Source: Dipteris shenzhenensis
Taxonomy: Eukaryota > Polypodiophyta > Polypodiopsida > Gleicheniales
Reading direction: 5' to 3' (one strand)
NCBI GenBank assembly: GCA_047967505.1
Contig: CM106538.1
Length of the DNA: 64,000 nucleotides
How positions within the stretch are numbered: the first letter of the stretch is position 1; every line of letters starts with the position of its first letter. The notes under the pieces are model-generated. The model was not told the origin of the DNA. It saw nothing but the letters and a program-made list of their open reading frames with translations, and searched no databases. The position numbers and the translations under genes were made by a program. Of this stretch, positions 1 through 11,769 are shown in pieces.

Positions 1-475
1 ATATTTGTACAAATGTAAAAGAATTAGCCAATAAAGCTTTACAAGTAATATAAAATGTCGTCTAGTGATAAAGCTTCAATCTTCATGAAGATTCATGTAA
101 TCTGTCCATCCATTGATATCTGAGCACTGATACCCAACTGATGCAATCTATCCACTAATAACTTTTCCATTGATATCCACTTATGCAGCCCACATGATAT
201 CCACTTATGCATCCCACTGATACTCGTTAATTAGTGAATGGTCGGGATGGTCGGGTTTATTACAAGGCGCTTCATATGACAATAAATGTAAAAAATAGCA
301 TAAAAGGCTTTACAAGGTTTTTATGACAATAAATGAGCTTAAATATTTATACAAATGCAATAAAAATAACCAATAATCATCAAGCTCCAATATGTCCCAT
401 GACATGTAATCTGTTCACTGATATATGTAATCTGTCCACTGATATCTGCTCATGCAATCTGCCCACTGATAAACT
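1..475. repeat. diverged direct duplication in AT-rich DNA
   Basis: Bases 1-165 and 342-475 share an ordered set of similar words: an ATATTTRTACAAATG start, a CCAATAA block, then repeated ATGTAATCTGTCCACTGATATCT-like phrases. The offset is about 342 bases. The short phrase around CCACTGATATC is itself reiterated several times. No coding potential is visible. Confidence 0.5.
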
Positions 476-910
476 TCTTGGTAAATGGTAAAAGGTCTTA
501 TTTAATAGCATGTTATGCGTGTTAAACCGCATGTGAGCGAAGGGACTGACAATGATTAGGAACTAGTTAGAAAAATTTGAGCATGGCTTCGATTGGCAAC
601 TTGGAGAATTGTCTCTCCTCTAAGGCAATCTAATCTATGCTAAACTATGCTAAACCAACCGTCGAAGCGAAGAAAAGCAATAAATAATTTCTTTTTTTGT
701 GTTCATTTTAATGTGCTGGGGTTTAAGAGGCTTAAATATGCAAAAGAAGGGGTTGTGATGTAGAGGCTAAACCTGCATGTGATATAAATGAAGAACAAGT
801 ATCTAAAGAAAAGTTAACATTTTTCAATTTAAAAGATGAATATATATAAAAATGTTATCTCACCTTCAAAACAAACCATAAATTCACTCTTTTATAATTT
901 TTAAAAAGTA
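476..910. other. AT-rich non-coding stretch with a dispersed-repeat segment
   Basis: No open frame of note. Bases about 640-790 (containing AAACCAACCGTCGA, an ATAAATAATT block and a GTAGAGGC block) resemble 35470-35570 in the same orientation, so this is probably part of a dispersed repeat family. Confidence 0.4.
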
Positions 911-1138
911 TAATATAAAAGATGTAAATATATAAAACTCTCTTTACTTTCTCTCTCTCTCTTTCTCTCTCTCGACTCCTAAATCTCTTTGTAGCCATAG
1001 TCAAGACACCTCATTCTCTCTCTTAATCTCTCTCTCTCTCTCTCTCTGATAACTCTTAAGTATTTTTCTCTCTATCCTCATCCCACTTCTTCTCTCTCTC
1101 CCTCTCCCTCCCTCTAGCACAGAAGTTTCATTCCTCTC

Positions 1139-1199
<61 letters not shown>

Positions 1200-2062
1200 T
1201 TAAGTCTCCCTCTTCTCTTCTCTCTCTCTCTCTCTTTTTCTCTCTCCTCTTGCCATGTTTCATTGTGATAAACATCTCTCTCTCTCTCTCTCTCTCCCTC
1301 TCTCTCTTTCCCTCTCTCCCTCTTTCTCTCTCTCCCTCTCTCTCTTTCTCTCTCTCTCCCTCTCTCTCCCTACTCTCTCCCTCCCTCAAGCAGCCATGGC
1401 CCCCAAGAGACCCGCTTCTCTCTCTAAATCTCTCTCCCCCTCTCTCCTCTCTCTTTCTTTCCCTCCCTACTCTTCTCTCTCATTTAAAAATATAATATAA
1501 AAGATGTAAATATATAAAACTCTCTTTACTTTCTCTCTCTCTCTCTCTCTCTCTCGACTCCTAAATCTCTTTGTAGCCATAGTCAAGACACCTCATTCTC
1601 TCTCTTAATCTCTCTCTCTCTCTCTGACAACTCTTAAGTATTTTTCTCTCTATCCTCATCCCACTTATTCTCTCTCTCCCTCTCCCTCCCTCTAGCACAG
1701 AAGTTTCATTTCTCTCTCTCTCTCCCTCTCTCTCCCTCTCTCTCTCTCTCTCTCTCCCTAAGTCTCCCTCTTCTCTTCTCTCTCTCTCTCTCTTTTCCGC
1801 TCTCCTCTCGCCACGTTTCATTCTGATAAACATCTCTCTCTCTCTCTCTCTCTCCCTCTCTCTCTCTCCCTCTCTCTCTTTCCCTCTCTCTCTCTTTCTC
1901 TCTCTCCCTCTCTCTCTTTCTCTCTCTCTCTCCCTCTCTCTCCCTACTCTCTCCCTCCCTCAAGTAGCCACGGCCCCCAAGAGACCCGCTTCTCTCTCTT
2001 AATCTCTCTCCCCCTCTCTCCTCTCTCTTTCTTTCCCTCCCTACTCTTCTCTCTCATTTAAG
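911..2062. repeat. 582-bp tandem duplication built of CT microsatellite
   Basis: The block starting at 911 (TAATATAAAAGATGTAAATA) recurs at 1493. Both copies then run in the same order through a TATAAAACTCTC word, a TAGCCATAGTCAAGACACC island, CT runs, an AGCACAGAAGTTTCATT island, more CT runs and a GGCCCCCAAGAGACCCGC island. The period is about 582 bases and the copies differ mainly in CT-run length. A shorter duplication of AAGGAGCCCCTCTTCTC follows at about 2058-2150. The Arg/Glu-rich and Ser/Leu-rich frames here are by-products of dinucleotide repetition. Confidence 0.85.
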
Positions 2063-2179
2063 GAGCCCCTCTTCTCTGTGTGAATCTCTCTCTCTCTCTC
2101 CCTCTCTCCCTCTCCTCTCTCATTTAAGGAGCCCCTCTTCTCTCTCTTAATTTCTCTCTTTCCCTCCCTCCCTATTCTC

Positions 2180-2830
2180 TCATTTCTCAAATTTACAAAC
2201 TCAAATATAAATAAAAAACTAATTAAAATAGAACTCAAAAACTCAAATAAGAAACTAATTTAAAAAGAATTGTAATGCCTTCTAAAAGACCACCCTCCTC
2301 AAAAACTTTAAGAATAAACTAATTGAAAAAGAATTATAAGTAAAGAAAAAGAATTACAATACGAATTTTAAGAAATAGAACTCAAAAACCTTAACAAGAA
2401 ACTAATTGAAAAGAATTGTAAGTAAAGAAAAAGAATTACAAGACGAATAAAAAAGAATGCAAGTACCTGGAAAAAGTGAAAAAGTACTTGGAAAAAGTGA
2501 AAAAAGTAAGGCTTCGCTCATCCTTTCTCTTCCGCTCTTGGTTGCTTCAATGAAATGAGGAGAGAGTTAAAACTAGCCCACTCCTCCTACGCATAAATTT
2601 GAATTTTCAAAAAAGAGAGGGAAATTTGAATTCAAATTTGTGTTCAACATTCTTCTTATACTTTGTTCTCATACGTTCCTTTTGAATTCAAATTTGTGTT
2701 CAACATTCTTCTTGATCTTCAACATTCTTCTCGATTCTCGTAAGTCCTTTTCATTCTTCTCGTAACTCCTTTTCATTCTTCTCGTAAGTCAAATCTTATT
2801 TGTCGTTCTTGCTCGTGATAGTAAGTCAAA
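2180..2830. other. A-rich linker with short tandem phrases, no gene
   Basis: This stretch holds reiterated short phrases: GAATTGTAAGTAAAGAAAAAG (about 2330-2450), GTACCTGGAAAAAGTG (about 2463-2505), TTTGAATTCAAATTTGTG (about 2625-2700) and TTTTCATTCTTCTCGTAA (about 2740-2790). The segment 2455-2590 (TGCAAGTACCTGGAAAAAG through GCTTCAATGAAATGAGG) resembles 4950-5085, so related sequence lies on both sides of the C-rich array. Confidence 0.55.
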
Positions 2831-4890
2831 TCCTTCTCTCCCCTCTCTCTCCTTCTGCTCCCTCCTCTCCTCTCCCTCTCTCTCTCCTCTCTCTCCTTCC
2901 TCTCCCCTCCCTCCCTCCCTCCATCCATCCCTCGACCTAGCCCTCTCCTCCCTTCCCCTTCCCTCTCCTCCCTCCGCCACCAAAACTCCTCTCTCGACCC
3001 CTCCCTTCCCCTCCCACCCCCACCTTTTGCCAAAATCCCCCAGTCGACCCCTCCCCTCCCGCTACCCTTCCCCCTCTCCCGTCACCTAACCCCTTCCTCC
3101 CCTACCCCTTTTTCCCCCTACCCCCTTTTAACCCTCCCCCCTTTTCCCCACCCCCCTTCGCGACCCCCCCAACCCTCCCACCCTCTTCCCCACTCCCCCT
3201 TCCCCGGGTTGGTTGCGTGGCGCCAGCCCCCCCCCCTCTCAACCCCTCCCACCCCTTTGGCCCCCTCTCAACCCTCCCCCCCCCTCCTTGGCGACCCCCC
3301 TGAGCCCTCCCTCCCTTTCCCCCCGGGCTGGCGGCTGTGGCCGCTAGCCCTCCCCCCCTCCTCTCAACCCCTCCCACCCCCTTGCCCCCCTCTCAACCCT
3401 CCCCCCCGCCTCCTTGGTGACCCGCTCGAGCCCTCCCTCCCTTTCCCCTCGGGTTGGTGGCCGCGGCCGCCAGCCCCCTCCCCTCCTCTCAACCCCTCCC
3501 ACCCCCTTGCCCTCTCAACCCTCCCCCCCCCCCTTCCCGACCCCGTCGAGCCCTCCCCCCTTCTTTCCCACCCCCTCCCCCTCTCAGCGCTCCCCCCTTC
3601 TTCACCCTTCCCCCTCCCCCTCTCAGCGCTCCCCCCTTCCCCACCCCCTCCCTTCGCGACCCCCAGCCCCCCAGCCCTACCCCCCCTCTCCCCCTCCTCT
3701 CAACCCCTCGCACCCCCTTCCCCTCTCAGCCGTCCCCCCCCCTCTTCCTTCGAGACCCCCCCACCATCCCACCCTCGGCTGGCGGCCACGGCCGCTAGCC
3801 CCCCCCTCTCAACCCCTCCCACCCCTTTGCCCCCCTCTTAGCCCTTCCCCCCCCCCCCTTTGTGACCCCCCAGCCCTCCCCCCCTTTCCCACCTCCCCCT
3901 TCCCTTGGGCTGGCGGCCGCTAGCCCCCCCCTTCTCTCAACCCCTCCCACCCAACCCCCTCCTCGAGCTGGCGGCCGCGGCCGCCAGCCCCCCCTCTTCA
4001 CCCTCCCCCCCTTCGCGACCCCCCAGCCCTCCCCCTCCCTCTTCCCCACACCCCCCTTCCCCCAGGCTGGCGGCCGCGGCCGCCAGCCCCCCCCCCCTTC
4101 TCAACCCCTCCCACCACACCCCACCCACCCCCCTCCCCGCCCCCGAGCTGGCAGGTACGGCTGCCAGCCCCCCCCCTCTCAGCCCCTCCCACGCCCTTTC
4201 CTCCCACCCAACCCCCTCCCACCCCCCATTGCCCCGCGGCCGCCAGCCCCCCCCCCTCCTCTCACCCCCTTTCCTCCCACCCAACCCCTCCCAGGGCTGG
4301 CGGACATGACCGCCAGCCCCCCCCCTCTTCACCCTCCCCCCCTTCGCTATCCCCCAGCCCTCCCCCTCCCTCTTCCCCACACGCCGCCTTCCCCCGGGCT
4401 GGCGACCGCGGCCGCCAGCCCCCCTCTCAACACCTCCCACCACCCCCCTCCCCACCCCCCCTCTCAGCCACTCCCACCCAACCCCCTCCCCGCCCCCGAG
4501 CTGGTGGCCGTAGCCGCTAGCCGCTTCTCTTACCCCTCTCACCCCTCCCACCCAACCCCCTCCCCGTTCCCGAGCTGGCGGCGCGGCTGCCAGCCGCCCC
4601 TCCCACCCGCTTCCCTCCCAGCCCTCCCTCCCACCTGCCGCGCCAGCCCCCCCTCCCACCCGCTCCTCTCCCACCCACCTCCCTCTTCGCCCCGAGCTGG
4701 CGGCAGCAGCCGCCAGCCCCCTTCCCTCCAGGCCGCCAGTGCCCCCTTCCCCCTCCTCCCTTCCTCCTTCCATGGGAGACACAGTCTCCCTTCCCCCCCT
4801 CCCTCCTCCTTTCCTTCCTCTACTCAGCCCCACCCTCTGCCTCCCTTCCTTCTCCCTTCCCTCCATCCTCTTCTTCTCCTCCCCTGAACC
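2830..4890. repeat. C-rich polypyrimidine minisatellite with periodic palindromes
   Basis: For about 2 kb the plus strand is almost purely C and T, broken at intervals by GC-rich palindromes whose ideal form is a 22-bp inverted repeat with core GCGGCCGCGGCCGC. Copies lie at 3207-3228, 3325-3350, 3451-3476, 3775-3801, 3907-3926, 3967-3988, 4066-4087, 4147-4168, 4306-4327, 4398-4419, 4500-4521, 4574-4594 and 4696-4717. Between them run C8-C10 tracts and phrases such as CTCAACCCCTCCCACCC and TTCGCGACCCCCCAGCCCTC. Spacing varies from roughly 60 to 126 bases. The minus strand is extremely G-rich. Proline-rich (+) and glycine/arginine-rich (-) frames are by-products of composition. Confidence 0.85.
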
Positions 4891-4899
4891 TTTCTCTCT

Positions 4900-5100
4900 C
4901 TAGTTCCTCTCTCTTCAAATTTTAAAAAAGAAACTAGAAAAATTAATCAAAAAAGTTTGCAAGTACCTGGAAAAAGTTTGTAAGTTTGCTCTTTCTTGCT
5001 TTCTTGCTCTTCCTTCCTTGCTCTCTTGATCGTCCTTGCTTTCTTGCTTTCTTGCTTCAGTGAATGAAATGAGGGGAGAATGAATGAAGAAGGAAGACTA
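4900..5100. repeat. copy of the A-rich/CT flank seen at 2455-2590
   Basis: It carries the same ordered words as 2455-2590: TTTGCAAGTACCTGGAAAAAG, a pyrimidine-rich CTTGCT run, then TTCAGTGAATGAAATGAGG. It places related sequence on both sides of the C-rich array, as if the array lies inside, or between copies of, one repeat family. Confidence 0.5.
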
Positions 5101-5660
5101 TATATAAGAAAAATTAGGTTTTCCTCCTCTTCTCCTATTGGCTTTCTATTCCTCCCCTCTCTCCTATTGGCTTTTCATTTATCTCCTCTCCCATTGGCTC
5201 CCATTACTCCCCCTCTCCTATTGGACCCCCATCCCTCATCCATTAGCCCTCCTCCCATCCATCCATTTCTTCTTCCTCCCCATTGCCACCACTCCCATCC
5301 CACATTTCCACCACGTCCCATACTCCTCCCATTTCCCAAAATCCCATATTTTCCCATCTCACCCTCCTCTTTTTCATCCCCTATTAACTCCCTCACTCAT
5401 TTCACTCCCTTATTAGCCTACTCCCCTATTACCTTCCCCTTTCCCATTCCATTCTTCCCTCCCCACTCTCACTTCCACTTCCCATTACTCACTTGCCATT
5501 TGAAAACTATTAATATATTATTATACTATTTTTTATACTTATTATCATACACCCTTATTACTTCCCTATCCTATTCCACTCCTCCCTCCTCATTCCCACT
5601 TCCACTTCCCATTACTCACTTGCTATACACATTTGCAAACTATTAATATATTATTATATG
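5100..5660. repeat. pyrimidine-rich tract with reiterated CCTATTGGC phrases and a direct repeat
   Basis: Between about 5130 and 5270 the phrase TCCTATTGGCTTT / TCCCATTGGCTCC / TCCTATTGGACCC recurs several times; ATTGG is the complement of a CCAAT box. Bases about 5475-5540 and 5595-5670 are a direct repeat (CTTCCCATTACTCACTTGC followed by an AACTATTAATATATTATTAT block). Confidence 0.5.
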
Positions 5661-5888
5661 ATTTTTTATACTATTTGTAAACTTACATATGGGCAAAATC
5701 ACAGGTGTCAAAGCGATCCTATTGTGGTCATACAACAACTGTGCTTTTATTCAAGGGAATATTTATCCTCATCAACAAGCTTATTTACTCAAGGTATGAA
5801 GTGCATAATTTGTGCACTAGGTGTTTACTTTGTATCAAAATTGTTTGCCACACACACACACATATACATATACCGAGAATTTTCTAAT

Positions 5889-8800
5889 ATTATCGCATCT
5901 ACATTTCTCCGATGGGCACAAAACTTTGTACACTCCTCAACCTAGGTCTTATTTACTTGCATACAAAGTGGTGCACCCATCTCATAAGTACTTGTTCGGA
6001 TAACACACCTCCAAACGTATTTTATGACGATTGTGCATAACACTAGCAACAAAATGGTGTATCATGTGAGACCGACTATGCAAAGCATATCCAATGGACA
6101 CAAGACTTTACATGTTTCTCAACCTAGGCAGTATTGACTTGTGTGCAAAGTGGCATCCCCATCCGATAAGTACTTGTTTGAAAAATACACCTACGATCGT
6201 GTTTTTTGACGATTGTGCATGACACTAAGGCAACAATGGTGTTTTATGCTTGATCGACAATGCAAAGCATATCCGATGGGCACAATACTTTGCACACACC
6301 TTCAACTAGGTAGAATCAACTTACATGCAAAGTGGCACGCCCATCCCATAAGTGCTTGATCGTATAACATACCTAGCAGCGTGTTTTTTGACGGATGTGC
6401 ATGACACTAGAGTAAAAATAGTATTTAATGCTCGATCGACCATGCAAAGGATATCCGATGGGCACAAACCTTTTTGTACACCTCAACCTAGGTGGTATTG
6501 AAATGTTCTCAATGAGGCACACCCATCCGATAAGTACTTGGTCAGATAACACACCTAATGGCGTGTTTTTTTGTGGATGTGCATATCATTAGGAAAAAAA
6601 TGGTGTATAATGCGTGATCGACCATGCATATCCGATGGGCACAATACTTTGCACACACCTTCAACTAGGTGGAATGGACTTACATGCAAAGTAGCACGCC
6701 CATCCCATAAGTTCTTGATCGGATAACATACCTAGCACTGTGTTTTTTGACAGATGTGCATGACACTAAAGCAAAATAGTATTTAATGCTCGATCGACCA
6801 TGCAAAGGATATCCGATGGGCACAAAACTTTTTGTATGACTCAAACTGGGTGGTATTGAAATGTTCTCAATGAGGCACACCCATCTGGTAAGTACTTGGT
6901 CAGATAACACACCTAATGGCGTGTTTTTTTGCGGATGTGTATATCATTAGGGAAAAATGGTGTATAATGCGTGATCGACCATGCAAATCATATCCGATGG
7001 TGACAATACTTTGCATGCACCTCAACGTAGTTAAAACTGACTTGCGTGCAAAGTGGAGCCCCCATCTGATAAGTACTTATTTGAATAACACACCTATGGC
7101 CGTGTTTTTATATGGTTGTGCATGACACTACGGCAAAAACGGTGTGTTATGCTTGATCGACAATGCAAAGCATATCCGATGGGCACAATACTTTGCACAC
7201 ACCTTCAACTAGGTGGAATTGACTTACATGCAAAGTGGCACACCCATCGCATAAGTGCTTGATCAGATAACACACCTAGCAGCGTGTTTTTTTACGGATG
7301 TGCATGGCACTAAGGCAAAAATGGTATTTAATGCTCGATCGACCATGCAAAGCATATCCGATGGGCACGATACTTTGCACACACCTTTAACTAGGTGGAA
7401 TTGACTGACATGAAAAGTGGCACGCCCATCCCATAAGTGCTTGATTGGATAACATACCTAGCAGCGTGTTTTGTGACGGATGTGCATGACACTAGAGCAA
7501 AAATAGTATTTAATGCTTGATCGACCATGCAAAGCATATCCGATGGGCACAATACTTTGCACACACCTTCAACTAGGTGGAATTGACTTACATGCAAAGT
7601 GGCATGCCAATCGCATAAGTGCTTGATCAGATAACACACATAGCAGTGTGTTTTTTTACGGATGTGCATGGCACTAAGACAAAAATGGTATTTAATGCTC
7701 GATTGACCATGCAAAGCATATCCGATGGGCACGATACTTTGCACACACTTTCAACTAAGTGGAATTGACTTACATGCAAAGTGGCATTCCCATCGCATAA
7801 GTGCTTGATTGGATAACACACCTAGCAGCGTGTTTTTTTACGGATGTGCATGGCACTAAGGCAAAAATGGTATTTAATGCTCGATCGACCATGCAAATCA
7901 TATCCGATGGGCATAATACTTTTCCTATACCTCAACCTAGGTGGTATTAAAATGTTGTCAAAGAGGCACACCCATCCGATAAGTACTTGGTCAGATAACA
8001 TACCTAAGGGCGTGTTTTTTTGTGGATGTGCATACCACTAGGAAAAAAACGGTGTATAATGCATGATCGACCATGCAAATCATATCCGATGGTGACAATA
8101 CTTTGCACACACCTCAACCTAGTGGAAACGGACTTGCGTGCAAACTGGAGCCCCCATCTGATAAGTTCTAGTTTGAATAATATACCTAGGACCGTGTTTT
8201 TTCATGGTTGTGCATGACACCAAGGCAAAAACGGTGTTTTATGCTTGATCGACAATGCAAAGCATATCTGATGGGCACAATACTTTGCACACACCTTCAA
8301 CTAGGTGGAATCAACTTACATGCAAAGTGGCATGCCCTTCCCATAAGTTCTTAATCGGATAACATACCTAGCAGCGTGTCTGATGGGCACGATACTTTCC
8401 ACACACCTTCAACTAGGTGGAATAGACTTATATGCAAAGCGGCACGCCCATCCCATAAGTGCTTGATCGGATAACATACCTAGCAGCGTGTTTTTTGATG
8501 GATGTGCATGACACTAGAGCAAAAATAGTATTTAATGCTCGATCGACCATGCAAATGATATCCGATGGGCACAAAACTTTTCGTACACCTTAACCTAGGT
8601 GATATTGAAATGTTCTCAATGAGGCACACCCATACGATAAGTACTTGGTCAGATAACACACCTAGTGGCGTGTTTTTTTGCAGATGTGCATATCATTAGG
8701 GAAAAAATGGTGTATAATGCGTGATCGACCATGCAAATCATATCTGATGGTGACAATACTTTGCACGCACCTCAAAGTAGTTAAATTGGACTTGCGTGCA

Positions 8801-11769
8801 AAGTGGAGCCCCCATTTGATAAGTACTTATTTGAATCACACACCTATGGCCGTGTTTTTATATGGTTGTGCATGACACTAAGGCAAAAACGATGTGTTAT
8901 GCTTGATCGACAATGCAAAACATATCTGATGGGCACAATAATTTGCACACACCTTCAACTAGGTGGAATTGACTTACATGCAAAGTGGCATGACCATCGC
9001 ATAAGTGCTTGATTAGATAACACACGTAGCAGTGTGTTTTTTTACGGATGTGCATGGCACTAAGGCAAAAATGGTATTTAATGCTCGATCGACCATGCAA
9101 AGAATATCGGATGGGCACGATACTTTGCACACACCTTCAACTAGATGGAATTGACTTACATGCAAAGTGGCATTCCCATCGCGTAAGTGCTTGATTGGAT
9201 AACACACCTAGCATCGTATTTTTTTACGGATGTGCAGGGCACTAAGGCAAAAATGGTATTTAATGCTTGATCGACCATGCAAAGCATATCCGATGGGCAT
9301 AATACTTTTCCTATACCTCAACCTAGGTGGTATTAAAATATTGTCAAAGAGGCACACCCATCCGATAAGTACTTGGTTAGATAACATTCCTAAGGGCGTG
9401 TTTTTTTGCGGATATGCATACCACTAAGGAACAAACGGTGTATAATGCGTGATCGACCATGCAAATCATATCCGATGGTGACAATACTTTCCACACACCT
9501 CAAACTAGTTGAAACGGACTTGCGTGCAAACTGGAGCCCCCATCCGATAAGTACTAGTTTGAATAACACACCTAGGACCGTGTTTTTTCATGGTTGTGCA
9601 TGACACCAAGGCAAAAACGGCGTTTTATGCTTGATCAACAATGCAAAGCATATCCGATGGGCACAATACTTTGCACGCACCTTCAACTAGGTGGAATCAA
9701 CTTACATGCAAAGTGGCACGCCCATCCCATAAGTGCTTGATCGGATAACATACCTAGCAGCGTGTTTTTTGATGGATGTGCATGACACGAGCAAAAATAG
9801 CATTTAATGCTCGATCGACCATGCAAAGCATATCCGATGGGCACAAAACTTTTCGTACGCCTCAACCTAGGTGGTATTAAAATGTTCGCAATGAGGCACA
9901 CCCATCCGATAAGTACTTGGTGAGATAACACACCTAGCAGCGTGTGTTTTTACGGATGTGTATGGCACTAAGGCAAAAATGGTATTTAATGCTCGATCAA
10001 CCATGCAAAGCATATCCGATGGGCACGATACTTTGCACACACCTTCAACTAGGTTGAATAGACTTATATGCAAAGCAGCACATGCATCCCATAAGTGCTT
10101 GATCGGATAACATACCTAGCAGCGTGTTTTTTGACGGATGTGCATGACACTAGAGCAAAAATAGTATTTATGCTCGATCGACCATGCAAATGATATCCGA
10201 TGGGCACAAAACTTTTTGTACGCCTTAACCTAGGTGGTATTGAAATGTTCTCAATGAGGCACACCCATTCGATAAGTACTTGGTCAGATAACACACCTAA
10301 TGGTGTGTTTTTTTGCGGATGTGCATATCATTAGGGAAAAAATGGTGTATAATGCGTGATCGACCATGCAAATCATATCCTATGGTGAAAATACTTTGCA
10401 CAAACCTCAATGTAGTTAAAAGGGACTTGCGTGCAAAGTGGATCCACCATCTGATAAGTACTTATTTGAATAACACACCTATGGCCGTGTTTTTATATGG
10501 TTGTGCATGACACTAAGGCAAAAACGGTGTGTTATGCTTGATCGACAATGCAAAGCATATCCGATGGGCACAATACTTTGCACACACCTTCAAATAGGTG
10601 GAATTGACTTACATGCAAAGTGGCACACCCATCGCATAAGTGCTTGATTAGATAACACACCTAGCAGTGTGTTTTTTTACGGATGTGCATGGCACTAAGG
10701 CAAAAATGGTATTTAATGCTCGATCAACCATGCAAAGCATATCCGATGGGCGTGATACTTTGCACACACCTTCAACTAGGTGGAATTGACTTACATGCAA
10801 AGTGGCATTCCCATCGCATAAGTGCTTGATCGGATAACACACCTAGCAGCGTGTTTTTTTACGGATGTGCATGGCACTAAGGCGCAAATGCTATTTAATG
10901 CTTGATCGACCATGCAAAGCATATCCGATGGGCACGATACTTTTCACAAACCTTAAAACAGGTGGAATTGACTTACATGCAAAGTGGCACGCCCATCACA
11001 TAAGTGCTTGACCGGATAACACACCTAGCAGCGTGTTTTTTTACGGATGTGCATGGCACTAAGGCAAAAATGGTATTTAATGCTCGATCGACCATGCAAA
11101 GCATATCTGATGGGCACGATACTTTGCACACACCTTCAACTAGGTGGAATAGACTTACATGCAAAGTGGCACGCCCATCCCATAAGTGCTTGATCGGATA
11201 ACATACCTAGCAGCGTGTTTTTTGACGGATGTGCATGACACTAGAGTAAAAAAAGTATTTAATGCTCGATCGACCATGCAAATGATATCCGATGGGCACA
11301 AAAATTTTTGTATGCCTCAACCTAGGTGGTATTGAAATGTTCTCAATGAGGCACACCCATCCGATAAGTACTTGGTCAGATAACACACCTAATGGCGTGT
11401 TTTTTTGCAGATGTGCATATCATTAGGGAAAAAATGGTGTATAATGCGTGATCGACCATGCAAATCATATCCGATGGTGACAATACGTTGCATGCACCTC
11501 AACTTAGTTGAAACAAACTTGTGTGCAAAGTCGAGCCCCCATCTGATAAGTACTTATTTGAATAACACACCTATGGCCGTGTTTTTATATGGTTATGCAT
11601 GACACTAAGGCATAAACTGTGTGTTATGCTTGATTGACAATGCAAAGCATATCCGATGAACACAATACTTTGCACACACCTTCAACTAGGTGTAATTGAC
11701 TTACATGCAAAGTGGCACGCCCATCGCATAAGTGCTTGATCAGATAACACACCTAGCAGCGTGTTTTTT
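5889..11769. repeat. tandem satellite array, about 181-bp monomer, about 32 copies
   Basis: The landmark ATCCGATGGGCAC or its variants recurs at about 6271, 6453, 6630, 6811, 6992, 7173, 7355, 7537, 7719 and so on to about 11650, with 181-182 base spacing. Each monomer reads, in order: GATCGACCATGCAAAGCATA, ATCCGATGGGCAC, CTTTGCACACACC, CTAGGTGG, CATGCAAAGTGGC, CCCAT, ATAAGTGCTTGATCGGATAAC, ACCTAGCAGCGTG, a T-run, ACGGATGTGCATGGCACTAAGGC. One monomer near 8265 is truncated and followed directly by another at 8379. The leftmost monomers (5889-6260) are the most diverged. The right edge breaks mid-monomer at a T-run. A monomer near 180 bp is typical of plant centromeric, pericentromeric or heterochromatic satellites. 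The many 60-117 residue frames here are repeats of one another and not genes. Confidence 0.95.

Noticed and set aside
1114-2238. Arg/Glu-rich and Ser/Leu-rich frames
   Set aside because: Translations of CT/GA dinucleotide runs.
3862-4887. 341-residue proline-rich frame (+) and 309-residue glycine-rich frame (-)
   Set aside because: Both follow from the C/T-rich minisatellite, which rarely makes stop codons; no domain, no splice pattern and many overlapping frames in the same DNA.
5889-11769. More than twenty 60-117 residue frames
   Set aside because: They are the same satellite monomer translated repeatedly; no independent coding signal.
5889-11769. CRISPR array
   Set aside because: The whole 181-bp unit repeats, with no short repeat/unique spacer pattern, and the surroundings are a plant genome.
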